Below, in pieces: positions 1 to 9,174 of a stretch of DNA of 9,174 bases. The DNA lies in the NCBI GenBank assembly GCA_025928535.1, contig JAICJJ010000077.1, positions 1-9,174 of the forward strand, written 5' to 3'. Every line of letters begins with the position of its first letter. The stretch's first letter is position 1. The notes under the pieces are model-generated. The model was not told where the DNA came from and ran no database searches. It saw only the letters and a list, made by a program, of their open reading frames with translations. Position numbers and translations under genes: made by a program. The DNA comes from Thermomicrobiales bacterium. Its GTDB lineage: Bacteria > Chloroflexota > Chloroflexia > Thermomicrobiales > UBA6265.

Positions 1-1872
1 AAACGCCGAACGCGCCGCGTCTGGCCGGCCGAGCGCGGCATTGGCAAGACCGATGCCGATCCACGCGTGGCCGGTGGCGGAAATCGTCAACTCCCCGGCC
101 GGGCGCCCCTCGACGATCGTGACAAATTGTTCCCCGATTGTCTGCGCCCGCGTCAATTGTCCGGCGGCCGCGAGAAACCAGGGCAAACTGCCGCGCCGGT
201 GGTGGACGCCGGCCGCGATCAGCACGTCGGCGGCGGGATCGATGTCCGGCATGTCGGCCCGTTCGCGCGCGGGCAGCGCGTCGGCCAGCCACGTGGCTTT
301 GCTCCAACTCGGACGCGCTTCATCCGGCGGCAACGCCTCGAGCGCTACGACGCCCGCTTCCAATTCGGCCACGCCGATCCCGAATTCGCCCGCGAAGCAA
401 TGCAACAGCCCACGTGAATAGGTCGCGTCCGCCGCCAGCATGCGGTCGCCGGCGAGATGGGCGACCCGCTCGGCCACGGCCAGATTCGCGATTCCCTCCC
501 GGGTGTCGGCATAGCGCCGCAACCGGCCGCAGCGATACAGCAGCCGGGCGCGTTGGCTTTCCAGCCCCGGAATGCCTTCGAGCAACGCGGCGGCGCTTGA
601 AAACCGCTCCGTCGCCGTCAGCCAGGCGTAGGCGCGCTGGGCGCGTTCGCCGGCCCGCACGTGCCATTCCCAGGCGCGAGCGTCGCTCGCGCGCTGGAAG
701 TGGTCGGCGACGATGTCCGGACTGGCGCCGGCCTGCGCCGCCAGGATTTCGGCCACCTGCCGATGCCAACGCCGCCGCCGGGGGGCGACGACGCCGTCGT
801 AGAGCGCTTCCCGGATGAGCGCGTGGCCGAAGCGGACGCGGACACCGTCGGGCTCAGGATCGAGCAGATGGGCCTCGGCCGCCTGCTCGACGATGGCGAA
901 CACCTCGTCTTCGCTCAAACCGGCCGCCTCCGCCCAGAGCGCCAGGGGAACTTCCTGGCCGATGACGGCGGCGAGCGCCAGCGGCACGCGCGTGCCCTCG
1001 CCCAGGCGCGCCACGCGCCCATCGATGACCTGACGCACCAACGACGGCATGACGACACGATCGAGATCGGCCAGCGCCCAGCCGCCGTTGTCTCGCCGCA
1101 GCAGCGATTCTTCTTCGAGCGCGCGCAGCAGTTCCGTGGCGAAAAACGGATTGCCTTCGGCGTGGCGTTCGAGATAGGCGACGAGCCGTTCGCGATCGGG
1201 CGGCGCGAGGGGCCACCGGGCGACGACCAGCGCGCGAAGATCGTCCTGGACAAGCGGGCGCAGGTCGATGCGCCGGCAATCGGTGTCCCGCACGAGCGCC
1301 GGAAGTTGCTGATAAAACGGGTGCCGTCGGGTCAACTCGTCGAGGCGGTAGGTCGCCAGCAGGCAGAGCGGCAGGGAGGCGACGCCGGCGCCGAGATGCC
1401 GCAGCAGTTCGATGCTGGCGTGGTCGGCCCAATGCAGGTCTTCCAGGATGACGAGCGTCGGCCGTCGTTCGGCAAGCGCGGCGAACCAGTCGCGCGCCTG
1501 CGCGAAGAGCGCGGCCTGGCTGTCGATCTCGTCGATCCGCCCGCTCGCGAACGCCGCCGGGAGCGGCGGCAGATCGGCCCGCCAGCGCGCGTCGGCCGCC
1601 AGATCGAGCCACGGGCCGTACGGCGGCGTGGCGGTCAGGTCGTAGCAATGCCCGACGAGGACGAGCATGCCGTCGTCCGCCGCGGCTTTCGCCAGATCCC
1701 GCGCGAGCGTGGTCTTGCCGATGCCCGCTTCGCCGCCGATGACGACGAGCCGGCCATGGCCGCTTGCCGCCGCCGCCAGTTCTTCCCGCAGGAGTCGTTG
1801 CTCCGGCGACCGGCCGACGAGGAGGCGCGTTTCCACCCGGGATGTGTCGCTGGCGGTGGAGGCGTCGGTCAT
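1..1872 (-). CDS. AAA_16/STAND ATPase regulator with TPR-like region (3' end cut by window edge)
   Basis: The reading frame is open for 624 codons from the ATG at 1872 down to base 1, with no stop, so the C-terminus lies outside the window. After a short N-terminal lead there is 'LVGR' at residues 18-21, the usual entry to an AAA_16 domain. Walker A is GEAGIGKT (47-54) and Walker B with its following motif is LVILEDLHWAD (140-150). The motif GNPFF (240-244) precedes ELL, typical of LuxR/MalT-like and adenylate-cyclase-associated STAND ATPases. From about residue 330 the protein is Ala/Leu-rich and helical, consistent with TPR-like repeats. Members of this family usually end in a LuxR-type HTH, which would be beyond base 1, so DNA binding is inferred. 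ATG 1872 is the first standard start after an upstream in-frame stop at 1915-1917; no clear Shine-Dalgarno precedes it. It is divergent from the YcaO/TfuA operon and may regulate it, but nothing in the sequence proves this. Confidence 0.85.
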   Translation of the reverse strand, partial: MTDASTASDTSRVETRLLVGRSPEQRLLREELAAAASGHGRLVVIGGEAGIGKTTLARDLAKAAADDGMLVLVGHCYDLTATPPYGPWLDLAADARWRADLPPLPAAFASGRIDEIDSQAALFAQARDWFAALAERRPTLVILEDLHWADHASIELLRHLGAGVASLPLCLLATYRLDELTRRHPFYQQLPALVRDTDCRRIDLRPLVQDDLRALVVARWPLAPPDRERLVAYLERHAEGNPFFATELLRALEEESLLRRDNGGWALADLDRVVMPSLVRQVIDGRVARLGEGTRVPLALAAVIGQEVPLALWAEAAGLSEDEVFAIVEQAAEAHLLDPEPDGVRVRFGHALIREALYDGVVAPRRRRWHRQVAEILAAQAGASPDIVADHFQRASDARAWEWHVRAGERAQRAYAWLTATERFSSAAALLEGIPGLESQRARLLYRCGRLRRYADTREGIANLAVAERVAHLAGDRMLAADATYSRGLLHCFAGEFGIGVAELEAGVVALEALPPDEARPSWSKATWLADALPARERADMPDIDPAADVLIAAGVHHRRGSLPWFLAAAGQLTRAQTIGEQFVTIVEGRPAGELTISATGHAWIGIGLANAALGRPDAARSAF

Positions 1873-1991
1873 GGCAAGCCGTCGCAGGCGTGAGGATGCC
1901 GACCACGATTGCGGTCAACGCATCACAGCGAAGGTCGAATCGGCAGCGCGTCTCGACGCACGGTCTGGCGATATCGTCCGCGTCGGCGTTC

Positions 1992-2000
1992 ATTATCCCA
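1992..2000 (-). promoter_or_regulatory. Possible extended -10 promoter for the minus-strand ATPase regulator
   Basis: Read on the minus strand this is TGGGATAAT: a TG dinucleotide, one base, then GATAAT (5 of 6 matches to TATAAT). This is the extended -10 arrangement, which can work without a good -35, and none is seen 16-18 bp upstream. Transcription would start about 110 nt before the ATG at 1872. It stands out in otherwise GC-rich sequence, but remains a motif-level prediction. Confidence 0.3.
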
Positions 2001-2036
2001 CGGAACAACGGTGCATGGCGGTCGGATCATGCGTCA

Positions 2037-2065
2037 TTTACATATCCTGTATCGCGCGCAATAAT
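2037..2065 (+). promoter_or_regulatory. Predicted sigma70-type promoter of the precursor-ycaO-tfuA operon
   Basis: The -35 box TTTACA (2037-2042, 5 of 6 to consensus) and the -10 box AATAAT (2060-2065, 5 of 6) are separated by exactly 17 bp. This is the most AT-rich patch of the intergenic region. Transcription would begin near 2072, leaving a leader of roughly 155 nt before the small ORF at 2229. No known riboswitch was recognised in that leader. Confidence 0.5.
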
Positions 2066-2215
2066 CGATCTACGGCAATTCGCTTCCAACGTGCATCGGA
2101 GACACCGGGGCCGCCAGACGTGCGGGCTTCGCAATCGGCTGGATCGGCATCATGTCGATCGGCGGCATCGATGGGGCGAAACCGGCCGCGGTGAGCAGAG
2201 CGCGGTCATCCACGG

Positions 2216-2222
2216 AAAGGAG
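2216..2222 (+). promoter_or_regulatory. Strong Shine-Dalgarno site of the precursor-like gene
   Basis: AAAGGAG lies 6 nt before the ATG at 2229. It is the best ribosome binding site in the window and decides the start of this small gene. It supports high expression relative to the downstream enzymes, which have poor sites, as expected if the small protein is a substrate rather than an enzyme. Confidence 0.7.
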
Positions 2223-2228
2223 ACGGCG

Positions 2229-2486
2229 ATGCCCGACAAGGACTGCAGCGGGTACACACGGCATGAGCAATTCGAGGACGACTTTCGCGAAGCCCTTCGC
2301 CGTCTCGATGCTGACCCCGCGTACCGCGCCGAGTTCGCGGCCGATCCGACAAATGTCACCCGCGACTACTGTCTCACGCAGGGGATGTACGGCACGCTCC
2401 TGACGACGCACGAGCAATTCGAGATCGGCCGGCACGCGGCGCTGGGGCGGGGACATCAAGTTCGAGTGTTCCGATTGCGCAAATAA
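2229..2486 (+). CDS. Candidate RiPP precursor peptide (NHLP/Nif11/Os1348-like leader)
   Basis: It encodes 85 residues, starting 6 nt after a strong AAAGGAG site. I do not recognise it as a named family with certainty. Residues 14-58 show the spacing of NHLP/Nif11-clan leaders: an acidic amphipathic start (EQFEDDFREALRRL, 13-26), then FAADP (36-40), then a Y-x-LT element (DYCLT, 46-50) followed by a Leu pair (LL, 57-58). Such leaders are commonly written as F-x-DP-(x)n-Y-x-LT-x-L. The tail from residue 61 is His/Arg-rich and ends in VFRLRK; it has no Cys, Ser or Thr. The only cysteines are C6 and C48. There is no signal peptide, membrane segment or clear Gly-Gly cleavage site. Being the first gene of a putative operon with ycaO and tfuA, it is the obvious candidate substrate for backbone thioamidation. 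Alternatives: a small accessory or recognition protein, with the true substrate elsewhere. That it is a real gene is fairly sure; its role is inferred. Confidence 0.6.
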   Translation: MPDKDCSGYTRHEQFEDDFREALRRLDADPAYRAEFAADPTNVTRDYCLTQGMYGTLLTTHEQFEIGRHAALGRGHQVRVFRLRK

Positions 2487-2487
2487 C

Positions 2488-2516
2488 CCCGCCGATCGGG
2501 ATCGCGCATCGGCGGG
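2488..2516 (+). terminator. Intercistronic hairpin (attenuator-like) after the precursor gene
   Basis: CCCGCCGAT (2488-2496) pairs perfectly with ATCGGCGGG (2508-2516), giving a 9-bp GC-rich stem with an 11-nt loop that begins 2 nt after the TAA stop. No T-run follows, so it is not a canonical intrinsic terminator. The position between a peptide gene and its modifying enzymes suggests partial termination or 3'-end stabilisation, which would raise precursor levels over enzyme levels. Confidence 0.5.
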
Positions 2517-2574
2517 CGAATCGAGGCGCCGACCTCACGCTTGTTCGAAACGTGGGAACGCGACCGGGACGAAG

Positions 2575-3742
2575 ATGCTGGATCGCCGCGAGGTCGTGCC
2601 GAAAGCCTATCGACACGGAACCCACCGCCTCGTCAGTCCGCAGGCAACGCTGGCGACCTACGGGCCAATCATGCGCGAACTCGGCGTCACCCGTATCGCC
2701 AACGTGACCGGGCTCGATCGCCCGGGCATTCCGGTCGCGCTCGCGATTCGACCCAACGCCCGCTCGCTCGCCGTCGCCCAGGGCAAGGGACTCGATCTCG
2801 TCGCCGCCAAGGCGTCGGCCTTGATGGAGGCGCTCGAAGCGCACCACGCGGAGCGGATCGAAGCGCCGCTCAAGCTCGGCAGCGCGGCCCAGTTGCGGCG
2901 AACGCATCGACTCGTCGATCTCGATCGTCTGGAGCGCGTCCCTGACAGCGTCTTCCATGTCGATTTGCCGATTCTCTGGATCGAAGGAGTCGATCTCCTG
3001 GGCGAGCGGTCGGTTTGGGTTCCGTACGAACGCGTGCATACCGATTGGACCGTGCCGCTGCCGCCAGGCAGCGGCTGTTTTCCGGCGGATTCCACCGGGC
3101 TGGCGGCTGGCAACCATCGTCTGGAAGCGACGGTTCACGCCATCTGCGAAGCAGTGGAGCGTGACGCAACCGCGAGGCGACACGCGATCGGCGGCGATTT
3201 CGGCGTTCGCATCGATCTCGACAGCATCGACGATCCCGCTTGCCGGAGCGTCCTCGACCGTTTCGATCACGCGGACATCGCCGTCGGGGTTTGGGACATC
3301 ACCACCGAGATCGGCATCCCCGGCTTTTGGTGCACGGTCGTCGATCGGAGCGACGATGCGCTCTTGCCCCTCTATGCCGCCGCCGGCTCGGGGTGTCACC
3401 CATCCCGCGCGATCGCGCTGCTGCGGGCGCTGACCGAAGCGGCGCAGTCGCGCCTGACCGCGATCGCCGGCTCCCGCGACGACATCTTTCGCGACGACTA
3501 CGACCGATTCGCGAATCCGGAGATCGTCCGATTGCAACGGCGCCGGATCAACGCGATCGGCGAACTGCGTTCCTTCACCGCCGTTCCGACGTTCGAGGCG
3601 GCGACGTTCAACGAAGACCTCGACTGGCTGCTCGATCGCTTGCGCGCCGTCGGGATCGACCAGGTTGTGGTCGTCGATCTCGGCAAGCCGGAGTTCGGCG
3701 CGGCCGTCGTCCGCGTCGTCATCCCGGGTCTGCGGATCGATC

Positions 3743-3753
<11 letters not shown>
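2575..3753 (+). CDS. ycaO: YcaO-domain enzyme, TfuA-associated (putative peptide thioamide synthetase)
   Basis: It encodes 392 residues, nearly all of it one YcaO fold. YcaO enzymes use ATP to phosphorylate a backbone amide; with TfuA partners the nucleophile is sulfide, giving a thioamide. Visible motifs: KAYRHGTHR (10-18), GVTRIANVTGLDRPGIPV (37-54), QGKG (69-72) followed by SALMEALEAHHAE (81-93) with candidate Mg/ATP ligands E85 and E88, EAVERDA (192-198), and RALTEAAQSR (284-293) then GSRDD (299-303). The N-terminal HR...TLxxxxP...GVTR...VTGLD pattern is characteristic of stand-alone YcaOs next to tfuA. The C-terminus runs PGLRIDHEH and lacks the PxPxP tail of azoline-forming YcaOs; there is no fused or adjacent E1-like or ocin-ThiF-like partner. 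ATG 2575 is the first start in this frame; the ribosome binding site is weak. The end overlaps tfuA by 11 bp, implying translational coupling. The family is sure; thioamidation rather than another YcaO chemistry is inferred from the TfuA neighbour. Confidence 0.93.
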
Positions 3754-5152
<1,399 letters not shown>

Positions 5153-7572
5153 GTCGGCGGTGGGGCCGGGGCAAGAACCGTTAGATCCGTGTCCGCCTCG
5201 CTGAGCGAGCGCGCGTGTCCCGCAGTGAACGCGAGGTGAAACGCCTCGTCGCCCAGGATGCGCCGGGTTGCCGCGTCAGTTTCTCGGTGGAGGTCGGGCA
5301 AGGTGTGGTCCGGCGGCGCGCCGATCGCCTCGCTGATGGCCGCCGCCGTGCCGAGAAGCCGCGCCGCGATGTTGGGTTGACTGGATCGAACAGCCACGGA
5401 CGCCAGTCCCGAGAGGCATTCGGCGATGATGAACTTATCCCCGATTTCGCGGCTGAGCGCGAATCCCGCACGATAGTGGACGGCCGCTTCGGCTCGTTCG
5501 TCCGCCGCCAGCGCGACATCACCGAGCGCGCTCAAGGTGGCGCACTCGTGAGCGCGATCTCCGAGGCGGCGCGCAAGGTCGAGATTTTCTTCGAGCAGCG
5601 CCTTCGATTCCGCCAGGTCGCCGCGCCGCGCGACGAGAAATCCGAGATTGCCGAGAACCTGGGCGATGATGCGCTGGTCGTCCAGTCGCCGCGCCAGCGT
5701 CAGCGCTTCGCCATAGTGCGCCGCGGCCTGGTCGAGTTCTCCCCGTTGACGCGCCACGTTGCCGAGTCCGTTCAGGGCGCGCGCGGCGGCCACCTGGTCG
5801 GAAATCGTCTGGCTGATCGCCAGCGCCTCGCCATACCAGCGCGTCGCCTGGTTCTGGTCGAAGGCGAAATAGGCGTGATACCCGGCCTCGACCATCGCTT
5901 TGACGACGATCGCGGGCGGCGCGCCGGAGCCGGCCAACGCTCGTTCCAGCCACGCCCGCCCTTCGCTCAGATGGCCGCGCAGCCACCAAAATCGGCTCAA
6001 CGCGGCGCACAGGCGAAGCGCGGTCTCGTGATCCCCTCGATCGGTCGACCAACGCAACGCCGCCCGGAAATTCGGATGTTCGACTTCCAATTGGTCCAGC
6101 CAGATTCCCTGCTCCGCGCCAGCCAGCGCCGGTTCGGCTCGTTCCGCGACGGCGAGAAAACAGTGAGCGTGCGCCTGCCGGACTGCATCCGCCTCGCCGC
6201 TTTCATGCAATCGCTCCTGCGCGAATTCCCGCACCGTTTCATACATGGCGAAACGAGGCGACGCGGCGTCGCTGGCAAACGCGATCGCCAGGCTTTTGTC
6301 GATCAATTGGGCGAGACCTTCCGCCGGTTCGAAGTCGAGGTCTCCGGCGGCGGTCGCCACCGCCTCCGCTCCCTCCAGGGTCCACCCGCCTGCGAACACC
6401 GACAACCGTCGAAAGAGCCGTTGCTCGGGCGGCGTCAGGAGATCATGACTCCAGGCGAGGGTCGCGCGCAGGGTTTGCTGCCGCTCCGGAAGATCGCGCG
6501 CGCCGCGTGTCAACGCCAGTGATCGCGCTTCGAGACGGGGCAGGAGCGCCTTGGGCGGAAACAACTTGATCCAGGCCGCCGCCAACTCCAACGCCAGCGG
6601 CAGCCCGTCCAGACGGCGACAGATCGCGACGACGTCCGCCGCGTTCGTCGTGGTCAGCGCGAAATCGGGCTTGATGTCGGCGGCGCGCTCGACGAACAAC
6701 CGCACCGCGGCGACGTTGGCGAGTTGCTCGATTGGCGGCTCCGACCCGTCGGCGCTGGACCGATCGGGCAGGGCCAGCGGCGGGACCGGCGCCTCGCGTT
6801 CGCCGCGCAGACGCAGCCGCACCCGGCTTGTGGACAGCACCTTCAGATGCGCACAGCGCATCAGCAAGTTGGAAATCAGCGGCGCGCCCGCCAGGAGGCG
6901 CTCAAAATTGTCGAGAATGAGCAGGAGACGCCGTTCCCGCGCATAGTCCACGAGCAGATCGAGCAACGGTCGCCCGCCGGTCTCGCGGATGTCGAGCGCC
7001 TTGGCGATCGCCGATGTGATCAGCCCCGGATCGCGCAATGGCGCGAGATCGACGAACGCGATGCCGTCGGCGAAGTCGGCGTGCATCTCCCCCGCCGCCG
7101 CGATCGCCAGCCGCGTTTTGCCGACGCCGCCAGGTCCAGTCAACGTCACCAGCCGGACATCGGGCAATCGCAGGAGGTGGACGATTCTGGCAAGCTCAAC
7201 GTCCCGCCCGATCAATGGCGTCGGCGGGAGGGGGAACCGCCAGGCGTGGGCGGGAGCCGAACGTGCCGGGAAGCCCGCCGACGGCTCGGCGTTCGGTCCA
7301 AGCGGCGGCGGAAGCGCCAAATCTGGCCGCGCGGCCTCGACCAAGACGGTCATTTCGGCCGCGGACAAGTCGAGCGCCACCGCTATCAGCCGAATTGTCT
7401 CCGGTCGCGGCGCACGGCGCGCGCCCCGCTCCAGGTCGCTCAGGCCACGCACGCTCAAGCCGGCTCGCTCCGCGAGCGATTCCTGGCTCAGCCCAGTCGC
7501 CAAACGATGGCGGCGCAGGAGTTGGCCGAATGTCGCCGGCGCGCCGGGAGCGGCCCTCGCCGTTCGCTCCAT

Positions 7573-7728
7573 CACGCTCACTGTCGTGGTGCTTCGGGTC
7601 AGCCCCGCGCCAATCGTGTCCCAACTCAATCGTAGCATGCGCCATTTGGTCGGGGCGGCGCCTTCGACCCGGAACGGCTCCTTGGTCGGCGCGCACGGCG
7701 ACTCGATGCGGTCACGAGGGGGTGTCCA
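7573..7728. other. Short gap between oxidoreductase and regulator
   Basis: This 156-bp interval separates two co-directional minus-strand genes. No convincing promoter, terminator or long hairpin was seen. Two similar runs, TTTGGTCGGGGC near 7645-7656 and CTTGGTCGGCGC near 7681-7692, form an imperfect direct repeat of doubtful meaning. The regulator may therefore be read from the oxidoreductase promoter or from an unrecognised one here. Confidence 0.4.
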
Positions 7729-9174
7729 TCATGGTTCGGCAAGCGTGGTCAATCGAGCCGTCGCGGATGGGAGCGACGCGATGTCCTGATCTGACGGATC
7801 GATGTTTTGATTGAGCCGGAACCGATTCGTCGGGTCGTAGCGTCGTTTCAGTTCGACCAGGCGCGCGTAGTGCGCGCCGAATGTCGAGCGCAGCGCGGCG
7901 TCGCCTTCTTCCAGAAAGCCGGCGAAATTGAGGTAGCGGCTGCCGTCGGAAACCGGCTCCATCTCGGCGATGAATTCGCGCGCCCATCGCATGTTGGGCT
8001 CGTCGTCGGCAGGCTCCTCCCAGTTCGCTTCCAACCCCAGCATGACGACGGCGTCGCGGCCGCGCACGGCGCTCCCGTCCGCCGGGCCGCGTCGGACGGC
8101 GCCGCCGACGAACCAGAGATCGGTCGTGCTGAGCGGCGACGGTTGGCGCCGGGCGCCCGCCACGATCCGCTCGATGACCGCGTCGTCGAGCCGAACCAGA
8201 TTGAGCGATTTCCAGTAGTAGCGCATGCCGTCGGGATAGTCGGCGTCCCAGAGCTTCTGCGCGTCGACGTACGGAAGGACATCGCTGAAATCGGCCAGCG
8301 GCTGCGCGAACGCGCGCAGCGGCCGCAAGACGCGCTCGCCCTCGTCCGTCGGCCCGACGAAGAGCGCGCCGAGCATCACGTAGCGTTTGCCCCAGATTGC
8401 TTCAGGAAACATTTCCATGTCGTCGGGAACGACGCCGCAGACCGCGATCGGGTTGACGGCGTCCGGAGCGTCCGCGCAGTAGTCGCGGAACCAGCGGAGG
8501 ACGCGCCCGGTCGCGTCGCCCTCGCCGTCATGAAAGACGACCGCGAAGGAGACGTTCGGGCCGACCGGGTGCAGCCGGAAGGTGAAACGGGTGACGACGC
8601 CGAAGTTGCCGCCGCCGCCGCGCAAGCCCCAGAGGAGGTCGGCGTCCTGGCCGTCTTGCTCGCCGGCGACGATCACCCGACCGTCGGCGGTCACCACCTC
8701 GGCCCCGATCAGGTTGTCGCACGCCAGGCCGTACGTCGCGCGGAGCCAGCCGTAGCCGCCGCCGAGGGTGAGTCCCGCAATGCCGGTGCGGGAAAAGACG
8801 CCGCCCGGCGTCGCGAGGCCGAACGCCTGGGTGGCCGCGTCGAGTTCCCCCCAGGTGACCCCGCCGCCGGCGCTGGCGACGCGACCGACGGGATCGACGT
8901 CGATTTGCTTCATCGGCGAAAGATCGACCACGATGCCGCCGTCGCACGTCGAGTAGCCGGCGACGCTGTGGCCGCCGCCGCGCACCGCGATCGTCAGTTC
9001 GTGACGGCGGGCGAAGGCGAGCGCGGCGACCGCATCCGCGGTCGTGGCGCACGCGGCGATCAGCGCCGGACGGCGGTCGAACATCCCGTTCCAGACCGCC
9101 CGCGCTCGATCGTAATCCGGATCGGTCGGCGTGACGACGTTGCCGGCGAGCGCGGCCCGCAGGCGGGCGACCTC
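7729..9174 (-). CDS. FAD-linked oxidoreductase, berberine-bridge (BBE) type (5' end cut by window edge)
   Basis: The frame is open from base 9174 to the TGA at 7729-7731 and gives 481 residues. The first 30 (ending RAVWNG) precede an internal Met at 9084 and match the usual N-terminus of the family, so the true start is beyond the right edge and the ATG at 9084 is not it. The FAD_binding_4 (PCMH-type) domain has IAVRGGGHSVAGYS (62-75 of the visible part), whose His 69 is the usual 8-alpha-histidyl FAD attachment site. It is followed by LTLGGGYGWL (136-145) and LRGGGGNFGVVTRF (184-197). The C-terminal BBE domain reads RRYDPTNRFRLNQNI, near the end. The Cys that makes the second covalent FAD bond in bicovalent members is absent; the loop reads GGVFSRTG (124-131). 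Flavin attachment is therefore probably by His only. These enzymes oxidise sugars, alkaloids or other small molecules with O2; the substrate here cannot be told. It probably starts a minus-strand unit with the XRE-NB-ARC regulator and has no clear link to the RiPP operon. Confidence 0.92.
   Translation of the reverse strand, partial: EVARLRAALAGNVVTPTDPDYDRARAVWNGMFDRRPALIAACATTADAVAALAFARRHELTIAVRGGGHSVAGYSTCDGGIVVDLSPMKQIDVDPVGRVASAGGGVTWGELDAATQAFGLATPGGVFSRTGIAGLTLGGGYGWLRATYGLACDNLIGAEVVTADGRVIVAGEQDGQDADLLWGLRGGGGNFGVVTRFTFRLHPVGPNVSFAVVFHDGEGDATGRVLRWFRDYCADAPDAVNPIAVCGVVPDDMEMFPEAIWGKRYVMLGALFVGPTDEGERVLRPLRAFAQPLADFSDVLPYVDAQKLWDADYPDGMRYYWKSLNLVRLDDAVIERIVAGARRQPSPLSTTDLWFVGGAVRRGPADGSAVRGRDAVVMLGLEANWEEPADDEPNMRWAREFIAEMEPVSDGSRYLNFAGFLEEGDAALRSTFGAHYARLVELKRRYDPTNRFRLNQNIDPSDQDIASLPSATARLTTLAEP

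Larger units (their letters stand above)
1873..2228. other. Divergent intergenic region (356 bp) without a supported gene
   Basis: This stretch separates the minus-strand ATPase regulator from the plus-strand RiPP-like operon. It holds the two predicted promoters, a GCATG-N10-CATGC dyad (2013-2032) between them, and the ribosome binding site of the small ORF. Open frames crossing it are continuations of shadow frames and have no start with a ribosome binding site and no recognisable protein. A transcript leader of about 155 nt (2072-2228) was scanned by eye; no strong long hairpin was found in it. Confidence 0.6.

Noticed and set aside
661..1893. Plus-strand open frame of 410 codons opposite the ATPase regulator
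   Set aside because: It mirrors the codons of the minus-strand gene, is Arg/Gly/Ala/Pro-rich with no domain pattern, and the opposite strand shows Walker A, Walker B and GNPFF motifs.
854..2008. Minus-strand open frame of 384 codons starting upstream of the ATPase regulator
   Set aside because: It is a shifted frame of the same gene: the P-loop region reads GHRQDHARAG instead of GIGKTTLAR. It is a product of high GC, not a gene.
2152..2403. Plus-strand 83-codon frame overlapping the precursor gene
   Set aside because: Overlaps the 2229-2486 gene in another frame, is Arg/Ser/Thr-rich and has no ribosome binding site, while the 2229 start has a strong one.
3665..3742. Upstream extension of tfuA
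   Set aside because: It would overlap the conserved ycaO C-terminus by a further 78 bp and adds a Ser/Arg-rich segment unlike TfuA proteins; ATG 3743 gives normal coupling.
5197..5209. Palindrome CTCGC-TGA-GCGAG as a terminator for tfuA
   Set aside because: Only a 5-bp stem, inside the coding sequence of the regulator, with no T-run.
5215..6522. Plus-strand open frame of 435 codons opposite the XRE-NB-ARC regulator
   Set aside because: Shadow of the TPR/NB-ARC coding sequence, without a ribosome binding site or a recognisable fold.

Overview
The window is high-GC DNA (by eye about two thirds G+C) from a bacterium. The gene types point to an actinomycete-like or Chloroflexota/Thermomicrobia-like genome: a large XRE-NB-ARC-TPR regulator, an AAA_16-type ATPase regulator and a BBE-type FAD oxidoreductase. 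This placement is inferred from gene content and style only. No mobile elements, CRISPR arrays, rRNA or tRNA genes were seen.

Layout: (1) Positions 1-1872, minus strand: most of a large AAA/STAND ATPase regulator, cut at its 3' end by the window edge. (2) 1873-2228: a divergent intergenic region with a good plus-strand sigma70-like promoter (2037-2065) and a weaker extended -10 element on the minus strand. (3) 2229-5152, plus strand: a compact three-gene operon of an 85-residue candidate RiPP precursor, a stand-alone YcaO enzyme and a TfuA protein. A 9-bp GC-rich hairpin sits between the precursor and ycaO, and ycaO and tfuA overlap by 11 bp. (4) 5116-7572, minus strand: an XRE-HTH/NB-ARC/TPR regulator whose 3' end overlaps tfuA by 37 bp in convergent orientation. 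(5) 7729-9174, minus strand: an FAD-linked oxidoreductase of the berberine-bridge type, lacking only its extreme N-terminus, which lies beyond the right edge.

The centre of interest is the 2229-5152 operon. YcaO/TfuA pairs are known to install backbone thioamides, on McrA glycine in methanogens and on thioviridamide- and thiovarsolin-type peptides in bacteria. Here the pair follows a small, strongly translated gene whose protein resembles the NHLP/Nif11/Os1348-type leader fold. There is no cyclodehydratase partner, dehydrogenase, protease or transporter in the window. The C-terminal 25 residues of the peptide contain no Cys, Ser or Thr, so azol(in)e formation is impossible there, whereas thioamidation would not need those residues. 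TfuA carries a long helical C-terminal extension not needed for the core fold. The most economical reading is a minimal, possibly undescribed thioamide-RiPP locus bracketed by two large ATPase regulators. The product is inferred, not shown.
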